Below, piece by piece: positions 24,836-31,681 of a stretch of 31,681 bases of DNA. How positions within the stretch are numbered: position 1 is the stretch's first letter; every line of letters begins with the position of its first letter. This stretch comes from Oscillospiraceae bacterium (GTDB lineage: Bacteria > Bacillota > Clostridia > Oscillospirales > Oscillospiraceae). The notes below the pieces were generated by a model that made no database searches, was not told the origin of the DNA, and worked only from the letters and a program-made list of their open reading frames with translations. The translations under genes were made by a program, and so were the position numbers. The stretch covers positions 1-31,681 of the forward strand of contig JAHHRR010000020.1 of assembly GCA_020025655.1 (NCBI GenBank), read 5' to 3'.

Positions 24836-24891
24836 CGGGAAAAAGCAGGGAAAAATGTTAAATAATATAAGTTCAGAGGGTCAAGTGGGGG

Positions 24892-24915
24892 AAAAGAGCC
24901 GTTTTAGACCCTTTT
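24892..24915 (-). terminator. Weak terminator after the class A PBP gene
   Basis: Minus strand AAAAGGGT (24915-24908) can pair with GCTCTTTT (24899-24892) using two G-U pairs; followed by CCCCC, not T, so weak. Confidence 0.35.
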
Positions 24916-24925
24916 CCCGTTAAAA

Positions 24926-27286
24926 CTAACCGAAAACAATGATTCCGTCGTTACCGCCGTCTTCGTAACCGCTTCCGCTTCCAAACTCATCGCTTCCGCT
25001 TCCGCTGTTACTGCTGTTGCCGCTGTTGCTGTTGTTATTGGTGGTTCCGCCACCGCCGCCGATAATAATATCGCCTTCGTAACTGCCTTCGTATCCGGAG
25101 TTGCTTCCGCCATCATAGGAGTTATCGCTATGAGAGCTGTTGTTTTCGATTATCAGGTCATCATCAGAATGATGAATGATGTTGCCGTTTTCATCGAACT
25201 CCAGATCTTCCTCGTAACCTTCAAGGTCATCGTCATCAAGACCGAATATTCCTGTATTGGGTTCAAGATACGGTGTAGCAAAGTTCCTCCATTCAAGGCC
25301 GGTATGCAGAGGCATCATGACCTTCTGGAAAAGCTGAGCCGCAGGGTTGCCGTAAACAGAGATAGGTGCGGGTGTATCATAACCTGTCCAGACTGCTGCA
25401 ACATAATAAGGAGTTACACCGCAGAAGTAGCGGTCCTTCTTCTCACCTGAGGTACCGGTTTTACCGGCAACAGGCATATTCCAGAGTCTTGCTTCGCCTG
25501 CGATACCGTTTTCAACATTGTTCTGCATCATGTATGTCATGCAGTTTGCTGTATTAGGCTCGAAGGCTGCAATGGTTTCGGGAGTATTATCTATAATGAC
25601 GTTGCCCTGAGAATCTGTAACCATTGAGTAGGTTCGTGAATAGGTGAATACACCGTTGTTTACAAAGGGACAATAGGCCTGAGCCATTTCACGCACGGTT
25701 GCGCCGATAGTGAGCTGTCCCAGAGCCATAGGAGCATAGGAAATATCATCCGGTACCAGATGCTCAAAGCCCAGACGCTGAGTGAGGTAGTCATAGCAGG
25801 TCTGAGGTGTTACAACGTCAACTATCTGAGCTGCAACTGTGTTAAGTGAGCGTCTGAGTGCTTCCTGAATTGTGATTTTACCGCATACCTCATAGCTTAC
25901 GTTGTGAGGATACCAGTCGGTTCCTTTAAGCTTGATATGAGGGGAGTCGTTTACAACGGTATCAGGAGTGATAAGACCTTCGTTCATAGCCGGGCCGTAA
26001 CTGGCAATAGGCTTGAAGGAAGAACCGGGTGAACGGTATGCCTGAGTTGCACGGTTAAGGCCGAAGTTTATATTCTTTGTGCCTACACCGCCGGAAAGAC
26101 CGAGAATTCTGCCGTCATAGGGGTCCATTACCACGATGGCACTCTGGAACTGCTCGTTAGAGCCGGTGGCCTTGGGGATTGCGTTAAGGTCAGTATATAC
26201 AGAGTCAATGGTGGACTGTACATTCATGTCTATGCAGCTGTATATTTTATAACCGCCGTTGTAGAGAAGAATTCGGGCAGCGTCACGGCTGATGCCCTTG
26301 AGTTCCATAAGGTCATCAAGTACATCGGCGATAACAGTCTCTTCATAATAAGAATATATATGCTGAGAATATTCCTCATCCGGGGAGCGGGTAAAGACAA
26401 GCTCCTCAGCCACGGCAGCTTTATAGGTGTCGTAGTCTATATATTCCTGCTCATACATTTCACGCAGGATAGTTTCCTGACGTTCTTTGTTGTTCTGCTC
26501 ACTGTAAAACGGGTCGTAATATGTGGGCTTATTGGTGATGCCGATAATGGATGCACATTCTGCAAGGCTGAGTTCAGAAACATCTTTGCCGAAGTATGTT
26601 TCGGCTGCGGCCTGAACACCATAGCAGCTTTCACCGAAGTAAACAGCATTGAGATACCATTCCATAATCTCCTGCTTATCGTACTTCTTTTCCAGTTCCA
26701 AAGCACCGAAAATTTCACTTAGCTTACGGGAGATTGTGACATCGTCCTGACCTGTCAGGTTTTTAATAAGCTGCTGAGTGATGGTGGAACCGCCGAAGCT
26801 GTTCTGCATCTGAACACCCATCTTAACAAAAGCGCCGGCTGTACGATACCAGTCAACACCCTTGTGCTCATAAAAGCGCTTATCTTCAATAGCCACAAGA
26901 GCTTTTTCCATATAGGGCGGAATATCTTCATAGTCTACCCATTTACGCTTATACTTGCCGGCCAGAGTAACAAGCTCGTTCCATTGGCCTTCTGCATCCT
27001 GATAATAAATGGTACTGGACTCGTCGAGCTGGTAGTCCTCCAGAGAAAGATCCAGATCAGGCACAAGACAGGTTTTGACGTAATATGCAAAAACTGTTGT
27101 AAAAAGCAGACCTGAAAGAACAAGGATAAGCAGCAGTGTGCAGAAAATCTTTCCTATAATGCCTAAAACAGAGACTACACTCTCAACACCGGCATCGGCT
27201 GTTTTGAAAAGAATCCGTCCCACATGATGTTCCTTTTTGGGCTTTTCTTCCTTTGGAATTTCATCTTTTTCAGGAGTGTTATTCAT
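24926..27286 (-). CDS. Class A penicillin-binding protein (PBP1A-type glycosyltransferase/transpeptidase)
   Basis: 786 aa from ATG at 27286, with AAGGAGGTG 13 bases upstream (a long gap; the extension to 27328 would put the ribosome site inside the gene). Bifunctional wall synthase: charged cytoplasmic tail, membrane helix about 46-70, GT51 domain with catalytic E134 (AIEDKRFYEHKGVD) and GGSTITQQLIKN, then transpeptidase with SxxK S422-K425 (SPGSSFKP), SxN S480-N482 and KTGT 609-612. The C-terminal about 100 residues are an acidic, then Gly/Ser/Asn-rich disordered tail with a GGGGG run. Monocistronic. Confidence 0.97.
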   Translation of the reverse strand: MNNTPEKDEIPKEEKPKKEHHVGRILFKTADAGVESVVSVLGIIGKIFCTLLLILVLSGLLFTTVFAYYVKTCLVPDLDLSLEDYQLDESSTIYYQDAEGQWNELVTLAGKYKRKWVDYEDIPPYMEKALVAIEDKRFYEHKGVDWYRTAGAFVKMGVQMQNSFGGSTITQQLIKNLTGQDDVTISRKLSEIFGALELEKKYDKQEIMEWYLNAVYFGESCYGVQAAAETYFGKDVSELSLAECASIIGITNKPTYYDPFYSEQNNKERQETILREMYEQEYIDYDTYKAAVAEELVFTRSPDEEYSQHIYSYYEETVIADVLDDLMELKGISRDAARILLYNGGYKIYSCIDMNVQSTIDSVYTDLNAIPKATGSNEQFQSAIVVMDPYDGRILGLSGGVGTKNINFGLNRATQAYRSPGSSFKPIASYGPAMNEGLITPDTVVNDSPHIKLKGTDWYPHNVSYEVCGKITIQEALRRSLNTVAAQIVDVVTPQTCYDYLTQRLGFEHLVPDDISYAPMALGQLTIGATVREMAQAYCPFVNNGVFTYSRTYSMVTDSQGNVIIDNTPETIAAFEPNTANCMTYMMQNNVENGIAGEARLWNMPVAGKTGTSGEKKDRYFCGVTPYYVAAVWTGYDTPAPISVYGNPAAQLFQKVMMPLHTGLEWRNFATPYLEPNTGIFGLDDDDLEGYEEDLEFDENGNIIHHSDDDLIIENNSSHSDNSYDGGSNSGYEGSYEGDIIIGGGGGTTNNNSNSGNSSNSGSGSDEFGSGSGYEDGGNDGIIVFG

Positions 27287-27526
27287 CTGAAAGCAAGCAC
27301 CTCCTTCAAATAAAATTTCTAAATTCAATTTTAATAAATGGGTACAATAAACTCATCATACCAATTCTGAACCAATATTATAACACAGCTTGTCAATTTC
27401 TTGTAGAGTAAATGTAAATATTTAAGAATTAGATTTTGAAGCCGGCAGGCTGCGGATAAATCTGTATGTATATTATATCCTGAACAGGGGATACTTATCG
27501 GGTAAAGAAAAACAGGAGAAAAGACA

Positions 27527-27865
27527 ATGATTAAATTAAAAATCACTCTTTTGTGTCTGCTGCTTTCCGGAGCTTTATATTCCGGAGCCATGGCGATAGA
27601 GAAGGTAAACGGCCTCAGAAACAGTGCGCTGCCGAAGGAAGTTTATTCATCCTATTCAGCTCAGAGCGAGACTGCGGAATACTATCTTAAAAGCAGCAGC
27701 GGCTTTGTAACCGTATTTAAAGACCGCAATTTCAAGACTGCTCTAAGAGTTACCGAAATAGAAAGTGACAGCCTCAGAAAAGCTGACAGAGCTATGCTGG
27801 AAAAAGGAATACCCGTCAGAGACAGAAAGCAGCTTCTGCAGCTTCTTGAAGATTTGGGTTCGTAA
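27527..27865 (+). CDS. Small exported protein, BofC C-terminal-domain-like
   Basis: 112 aa. Signal peptide or anchor 1-23 (LLCLLLSGALYSGAMA). The rest, YYLKSSSGFVTVFKDRNFKTALRVTEIESDSLRKADRAMLEKGIPVRDRKQLLQLLEDLGS, fits a pattern I associate with small extracytoplasmic Firmicutes proteins resembling the C-terminal domain of BofC: strand, charged helix, then L-L-E-D at the end. Function unknown. AGGAG lies about 10 bases before ATG. It lies between the divergent PBP gene and the DUF1292 gene. Confidence 0.8.
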   Translation: MIKLKITLLCLLLSGALYSGAMAIEKVNGLRNSALPKEVYSSYSAQSETAEYYLKSSSGFVTVFKDRNFKTALRVTEIESDSLRKADRAMLEKGIPVRDRKQLLQLLEDLGS

Positions 27866-27931
27866 AAAAGTATTGATTTTCTCGGCCTTTTGTTATAATA
27901 TATAAGCGAACAAAAGATGGAGGCTGAATTT

Positions 27932-28222
27932 ATGAGCGAAGATTTCGGCAGAGATTTTATTACTATTGAAGATGAAGAGGGTCAGGAATTTGAACTTGAA
28001 GTTCTGGACTCTATGGATTATAAAGGTGAAACCTATAAAGCTTTTCTTCCCGCTGATATGGATGAGGATGACCCCGATTACGGTATAATTATTCTCCGCT
28101 CTGTTTTCGATGAAAACGGTGATGAGGTCTTCGATACTATTGATGATGACGATCAGCTTCAGGATGTTTATGAGAACTTCATGAAAATCCTGTATGATGA
28201 TGACGAAGAAGAGGAAAACTGA
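27932..28222 (+). CDS. DUF1292 (YrzB-like) acidic protein
   Basis: 96 aa from ATG at 27932; the ATG at 27917 is rejected because GGAGG at 27919-27923 then fits the later start. Very acidic, with the family pattern ITIEDEEGQEFELEVLDSMDYKGETYKAFLPAD and C-terminal DDDEEEEN. Conserved in Firmicutes, often near mltG/Holliday-junction resolvase genes; no function established. A promoter-like TATAAT stands at 27894-27899 with a TTGATT 15 bases further upstream. Confidence 0.93.
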   Translation: MSEDFGRDFITIEDEEGQEFELEVLDSMDYKGETYKAFLPADMDEDDPDYGIIILRSVFDENGDEVFDTIDDDDQLQDVYENFMKILYDDDEEEEN

Positions 28223-28251
28223 TTTTTAAGACGCTGCGGGGGAGACTTTGT

Positions 28252-28269
28252 TCCGGAATAAATTCCGGA
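28252..28269. repeat. 18-bp palindrome upstream of the 6S RNA gene
   Basis: TCCGGAAT-AA-ATTCCGGA. No T-run follows on either side, so it is either an operator or a poor terminator for the DUF1292 gene. Confidence 0.6.
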
Positions 28270-28315
28270 CTGAGTACATATAGTATATAGCTCCCGCAAT
28301 TAAAAGAATAATAAG

Positions 28316-28520
28316 TTCCTGCTGTGTGCGTGTCGTCTTTCCAGACCTCATGGCCCATTAAACCCACATTTCTAATAAGGGATGCTGACTTGAATCTGCG
28401 GATTGCAGGCCTCCCGGCCGGACTTGAGCCGGTTGGAAGTTGGAAGCAAAGAAACAGAGCTTAGGCGACCCACCTGCCTTATGTGCAGGTTATAATTGGG
28501 CCAACACGGCATTTGCGGGG
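28316..28520 (+). ncRNA. ssrS: 6S RNA (SsrS)
   Basis: About 205 nt by sequence features; ends are approximate. 6S RNA mimics an open promoter and binds sigma-A RNA polymerase in stationary phase. The terminal stem is visible: CCTGC (28318-28322) with GCGGG near 28515-28519, and GTGTCGT (about 28330-28336) with ACGGCAT (28506-28512). A second stem pairs TGGCCCA (28351-28357) with TGGGCCA (28497-28503). Between them is a large internal region with blocks I associate with Clostridia 6S RNAs: ATTTCTAATAAGGGATGCTG, AAGAAACAGAGCTTAGGC and CACCTGC-CTTATGT-GCAGG. No open frame with a ribosome site crosses it. A strong terminator follows directly. Confidence 0.8.
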
Positions 28521-28521
28521 C

Positions 28522-28554
28522 ACTTCCCCGGGATTTTCCCGGGGAAGTTTTTTT
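28522..28554 (+). terminator. Strong terminator of the 6S RNA gene
   Basis: ACTTCCCCGGG (28522-28532), loop ATTTT, CCCGGGGAAGT (28538-28548), then seven T. Confidence 0.96.
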
Positions 28555-28631
28555 ATAATTAAAATTGCGGTGCTGCAAAATATATCGGTTCAGCACACAG
28601 CACTGCAGATATTTTAAAAGTGCAGACAGAA

Positions 28632-28665
28632 AAAAACAGGCGTGGAATATTCCACGCCTGTTTTT
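28632..28665 (-). terminator. Terminator of gdhA
   Basis: Perfect 34-bp palindrome: AAAAACAGGCGTGGAAT (28632-28648) then its complement (28649-28665); T-tail on the minus strand. Confidence 0.93.
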
Positions 28666-28694
28666 ATTTATGCAGTGAATTGCGGAATCTGCAA

Positions 28695-30044
28695 TCAGAC
28701 GATGCCCTGAGCCATCATTGCATCGGCAACCTTCAGGAAGCCTGCGACGTTTGCACCGACCATCATGTCGCCGGGTCTGCCGCACTCAACGGATGCGTCA
28801 TAGCAGGACTTGAATATGTTCTTCATGATGCCGTGAAGCTTTTCGTCAACCTCTTCAAATGTCCAGGACATACGGATGGAGTTCTGGCTCATTTCAAGAC
28901 CGGAAGTGGCAACACCGCCGGCGTTGGATGCCTTACCGGGAGTGTAGAGCAGACCGGCAGAGCGGACAGCTTCAATAGCTTCGGGAGTAAGAGGCATATT
29001 TGCACCTTCAAATACTGCCATTGCGCCGTTTGCGATAAGAGCCTTTGCACCCTCAACATCCATTTCGTTCTGAGAAGCGCAGGGCATTGCGATGTCGCAC
29101 TTAATGTTCCAGATGTTCTTGCAGCCCTCGTGATACTCGGAACCGGGAACCTCGTCGGCGTAAACGCTGATTCTCTCTCTGCGTTTCTGCTTGATGTCAA
29201 ACAGAACTTCGAGATTGATGCCGTTGGGGTCGTAGATATAGCCCTTGGAGTCGCTCATTGCGATTACCTTACCGCCGAGCTCAGTGCATTTTTCAGCAGT
29301 GTACTGGGCGACGTTGCCGGAACCGGAAACAATTACGTTCTTGCCCTGGAAGCTGTCGTGAGCAATATGCTCAAGAACCTCAGCGGAGAAGTAGCAGATA
29401 CCATAGCCGGTGGCCTGAGTACGTGCAAGGCTGCCGCCATAGCTGAGACCCTTACCGGTTAAGACACCGCCGTCAAAACGGTCTACAATTCTCTTGTACT
29501 GACCGAAGAGGTAACCGATTTCTCTTGCACCTACACCGATATCGCCTGCGGGAGTATCAGTGAACTGTCCGATGTGGCGATAAAGCTCAGTCATAAAGCT
29601 CTGGCAGAAACGCATGATTTCATTGTCAGACTTGCCCTTGGGGTCGAAGTCTGAACCGCCTTTGCCGCCGCCCATGGGAAGGCTGGTAAGGGAGTTTTTG
29701 AGAATCTGCTCGAAGCCGAGGAATTTAACCACGGAAAGATTTACAGAGGGGTGGAAGCGCAGACCGCCTTTGTACGGGCCGATAGCAGAGTTGAACTGTA
29801 CACGGTAGCCACGGTTTACATGAACATTGCCGTTATCATCGGTCCAGGGGACTCTGAATTCAACAACACGCTCAGGCTCAACAAAGCGCTCTATAAGACC
29901 TGCTTTTTCCCATTCAGGGTGTTTATCAATCACAAGCTCCAGAGATTCAAAAACCTCTCCGACTGCCTGCAGAAATTCTTTTTCATGGCCATCACGGGCC
30001 TCTACTTCACTATATACTCTTTTAAGATATTCATTAGTAAGCAT
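28695..30044 (-). CDS. gdhA: NADP-type glutamate dehydrogenase
   Basis: 449 aa from ATG at 30044, directly after CTAGGAGG; the extension to 30065 contains that site. Converts 2-oxoglutarate, ammonium and NAD(P)H to glutamate. Signatures: GPYKGGLRFHPSVN with K92, PMGGGKGGSDFDP with catalytic K128, TDTPAGDIGVGAREIGYL and the coenzyme fold GSGNVAQYTAEK. Hexameric family I type of normal length. NADP preference is likely from type but not proven. Codon use is strongly biased. Own promoter and terminator. Confidence 0.97.
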   Translation of the reverse strand: MLTNEYLKRVYSEVEARDGHEKEFLQAVGEVFESLELVIDKHPEWEKAGLIERFVEPERVVEFRVPWTDDNGNVHVNRGYRVQFNSAIGPYKGGLRFHPSVNLSVVKFLGFEQILKNSLTSLPMGGGKGGSDFDPKGKSDNEIMRFCQSFMTELYRHIGQFTDTPAGDIGVGAREIGYLFGQYKRIVDRFDGGVLTGKGLSYGGSLARTQATGYGICYFSAEVLEHIAHDSFQGKNVIVSGSGNVAQYTAEKCTELGGKVIAMSDSKGYIYDPNGINLEVLFDIKQKRRERISVYADEVPGSEYHEGCKNIWNIKCDIAMPCASQNEMDVEGAKALIANGAMAVFEGANMPLTPEAIEAVRSAGLLYTPGKASNAGGVATSGLEMSQNSIRMSWTFEEVDEKLHGIMKNIFKSCYDASVECGRPGDMMVGANVAGFLKVADAMMAQGIV

Positions 30045-30109
30045 GTTTAACCTCCTAGACGTCATACGCTAATGATTTAAAGCTTTGCATAGCTGTTTTG
30101 CAATTCCAT

Positions 30110-30138
30110 ATTATAACACCACAATTTATACAGTACAA
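30110..30138 (-). promoter_or_regulatory. Promoter of gdhA
   Basis: Minus strand: TTGTAC (30138-30133), 17-base spacer, TATAAT (30115-30110); about 65 bases before ATG. Confidence 0.75.
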
Positions 30139-30148
30139 GAGAAAAATG

Positions 30149-30175
30149 AAAGGAGCTGTCAACGACAGCTCCTTT
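30149..30175 (-). terminator. Terminator of the SDR-sponge-like gene unit
   Basis: AAAGGAGCTGTC (30149-30160) and complement (30164-30175) around a 3-nt loop; minus strand continues CATTTTTCTC. It ends 10 bases before the gdhA -35 box. Confidence 0.85.
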
Positions 30176-30206
30176 CGGGATGAATATAGAGAGAAGGAAT
30201 ATAAAA

Positions 30207-30566
30207 TTACTTTACTTCGACACCCAGAACGCCACGCTCGGCACGGCTGTCTGTACGGTGTTTAAGGCATTCAAGAGCCTTTTCGATGTATTCGATGGCG
30301 CACTGGTTCTCTTCGCAGGGGAAGGGACCGGACTGGAAGCCTTTGAGTCTGTCTCTTACGATTTCCAGAAGGTCATCATCACGGAGACCGTTAGCAGGCT
30401 CTCTTCTGCTTCTTGCACCCTGCTGGAAACGGATATAACCCATAATCAGAGTGTCGGTAGAATCCAGAATGGTGTAGAAGTGGTTTGCACCGCTGTGGTC
30501 TGCGTTGTCGGTAGCATAGGCGTGGTTAAGTAAATATTTCTGCTGAATAGTTTCAAGTTTACGCAT
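30207..30566 (-). CDS. Small protein resembling Acb2/Tad1-type cyclic-nucleotide sponge
   Basis: 119 aa, soluble. No enzyme motif. The C-terminal 60 residues carry blocks I associate with the Acb2/Tad1 hairpin domain of phage anti-defence proteins: IRFQQGA (45-51), DDDLLEIVRDRLKGFQSGPF (63-82), CEENQCAIEYIEKALECLKH (84-103) and RTDSRAERGVLG (104-115). The N-terminal HFYTILDSTDTL would be the strand pair in Tad1-like members. Those proteins sequester cGAMP-type or gcADPR signals of CBASS and Thoeris. Here there are no phage or defence genes in view; the gene follows an SDR by 40 bases in one unit. AAAGGA precedes ATG. Similarity is from memory of the pattern, so family 0.6 and function lower. 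Confidence 0.7.
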   Translation of the reverse strand: MRKLETIQQKYLLNHAYATDNADHSGANHFYTILDSTDTLIMGYIRFQQGARSRREPANGLRDDDLLEIVRDRLKGFQSGPFPCEENQCAIEYIEKALECLKHRTDSRAERGVLGVEVK

Positions 30567-30606
30567 AATAATTGTTCCTTTCTGAAATGAGTTTTATAAA
30601 TCCGAA

Positions 30607-31407
30607 TTAAGGACGAAGGCCCATGCCGCCCTCAAGGGTCAGGGTCTCTCCGTTCATATATTTAAAGTCAGGACCGGCAAGCTGTACGCAGGCTCTGCCG
30701 ATTTCAGTCTCAGTGTCGGCATAGTGACCGGCTGGGGGCATATGTACGTTTGCGGCAAATGCTTCGGGGAAGTCACGCTTGAAGTTTTCAAGCTGTACAG
30801 TCCATGCCAGAGGGCAGATAACATTGACGTTTATGCCATATTTGCCCCATTCGGTAGCAGCAACACGGGAAAGACCTCTGATGCCTTCCTTGGCGGCTGC
30901 ATAGGCACACTGACCGAAGTTACCGAAAAGTCCTGCGCCGGATGCAAAGTTTATAACTGTACCCTTACTCATGGTGAGGAACGGGTAACAGGCTTTCATA
31001 TAATAGAATGCTGCGTAAAGACCGGAATAAATCGCCAGATCAAACTGCTCTGTGGAGTGAGACTCCAGAGGAACACCGGAGGCGGATGCCTGAGCGTTGT
31101 TGATAAGCACCTGAATGTTGCCGAAACGCTCGTGTGCTTTCATAACTGCCTTGAAAATATTTTCCTCGTTGTCAGCACCTGCGGTTACATCAACCTGAAG
31201 AGGCAGAACTTCGATTCCGTATAATCTTTCCAGCTCTTCCTGTGCTGCTTCGAGCTTATTCATGTTGCGTCCTGTCAAAACCAGGTTGCATCCCTCTTTA
31301 GCATAAGCAGTTGCAATACCGTAACCAATGGAGCCGCACTTGCCGTTAGACAGAACCGAGCGGCCGCCGCCGGTTATAATAGCGGTCTTTCCTTGTAAAA
31401 AGCCCAT
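30607..31407 (-). CDS. Short-chain dehydrogenase/reductase (SDR)
   Basis: 266 aa. NAD(P)(H)-dependent oxidoreductase. Catalytic residues S156 (INFASGAG), Y169 and K173 (YAAAK) are present, with N103-N104-A105 (then Gln, usually Gly). The cofactor loop is longer than the classical TGxxxGxG: TGGGRSVLSNGKCGSIGYGIA (residues 12-32), ending like the SIAxGIA of enoyl-ACP reductases, although the YxxxK is classical. Substrate unknown; dienoyl-CoA or enoyl reductase types are possible. AAGGTAGG lies about 14 bases before ATG. First gene of a unit with the 119-aa sponge-like protein. Confidence 0.92.
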   Translation of the reverse strand: MGFLQGKTAIITGGGRSVLSNGKCGSIGYGIATAYAKEGCNLVLTGRNMNKLEAAQEELERLYGIEVLPLQVDVTAGADNEENIFKAVMKAHERFGNIQVLINNAQASASGVPLESHSTEQFDLAIYSGLYAAFYYMKACYPFLTMSKGTVINFASGAGLFGNFGQCAYAAAKEGIRGLSRVAATEWGKYGINVNVICPLAWTVQLENFKRDFPEAFAANVHMPPAGHYADTETEIGRACVQLAGPDFKYMNGETLTLEGGMGLRP

Positions 31408-31461
31408 ATAATTTTTACCTACCTTCCTGAATGATTTTTCGTTAAAACATTTTGTGATTTA

Positions 31462-31490
31462 ACTATACCACCATATATATAAAATGTAAA
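31462..31490 (-). promoter_or_regulatory. Promoter of the SDR unit
   Basis: Minus strand: TTTACA (31490-31485), 17-base spacer, TATAGT (31467-31462), about 55 bases before ATG. Confidence 0.7.
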
Positions 31491-31663
31491 TTAGATTTAT
31501 ATTTTAACAATAAAAACCCATAAAACGGCACTTATGTGTTAAAAAAATTACATAAATCAGGAATATTGTAGAAAATTAAACAGGGAATTTACCATAAAAT
31601 GTCATTTTTAGACCGATTTTCGGCTATTATTTAACAATATTTCAAAAGTCATCTTTTTAACAG

Positions 31664-31681
31664 AAAAAAAGGAAGCTGTCA
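31664..31681 (-). terminator. Right arm and T-tail of a terminator entering from beyond the window
   Basis: Minus strand reads TGACAGCTTCC then seven T, the end of an intrinsic terminator whose left arm lies past 31681. The stretch 31491-31663 is very A/T-rich and holds no gene that I can see. Confidence 0.5.

Noticed and set aside
27377..27396. TTGACA and TATAAT upstream of the PBP gene (minus strand) as one promoter
   Set aside because: The gap is 8 bases, too short; the TATAAT may be used with a weak TACAAG further upstream, but I cannot support it.
31533..31556. Inverted repeat TTATGT...ACATAA as an FNR/Rex-type site
   Set aside because: Does not match FNR, CRP or Rex consensus, and the region is very A/T-rich.

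Overview
The window reads as a chromosomal core segment of a spore-forming, low-to-moderate-GC Gram-positive anaerobe of the class Clostridia, probably Oscillospiraceae/Ruminococcaceae. This rests on spoIIE, the DUF512-der pair, a DUF1292 protein, a Firmicutes-type 6S RNA, NADP-type glutamate dehydrogenase, phosphoketolase, strong GGAGG ribosome binding sites and many T-tailed hairpin terminators. I see no tRNA, rRNA, CRISPR array, insertion sequence or prophage block. Genes are densely packed; intergenic space is almost wholly promoters and terminators. Genus assignment is not possible from this sequence alone.

Layout. (1) 1-3022, minus strand: the N-terminal part of an ABC-F ATPase (cut by the window edge), then a two-gene unit of an RluA-family pseudouridine synthase and a cation diffusion facilitator. 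(2) 3069-7294, plus strand: divergent promoters with overlapping -35 boxes, then yceD-rpmF, a hairpin, DUF512 radical-SAM protein, der and a divergent PlsY-like membrane protein. (3) 7482-12796, cell-envelope sensing block: a PNPOx-fold protein on the minus strand, then VanY-type D,D-carboxypeptidase, an OmpR-family two-component system with a co-translated membrane-anchored accessory protein, and a second VanY-like protein whose catalytic Glu is Gln. (4) 12821-18039, minus strand: phosphoketolase, then spoIIE with a small tail-anchored protein translationally coupled to it. (5) 18211-22633, plus strand: MgtE Mg transporter, then AEC permease, DUF1643 protein, nitrilase-family amidohydrolase and Nudix hydrolase. 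(6) 22774-27286, minus strand: class A penicillin-binding protein, and a unit of a small conserved protein plus an SH3/NlpC-P60 cell-wall hydrolase. (7) 27527-28554, plus strand: a small exported BofC-C-like protein, DUF1292 protein and the 6S RNA gene with a very strong terminator. (8) 28632-31681, minus strand: gdhA, a small protein that looks like the Acb2/Tad1 cyclic-nucleotide-sponge fold, and a short-chain dehydrogenase that shares its transcript.

What is most interesting. The 119-aa protein at 30207-30566 resembles phage anti-CBASS/anti-Thoeris sponge proteins, but sits in an ordinary two-gene operon with an SDR enzyme and no phage genes nearby. The 8.1-12.8 kb block pairs an intact VanY with an E-to-Q VanY paralogue around a two-component system, and the pseudoenzyme gene has an array of 11-bp-phased direct repeats abutting its -10 box, as expected for a target of the neighbouring regulator. 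Both interpretations are inferences from sequence pattern; no search was run.
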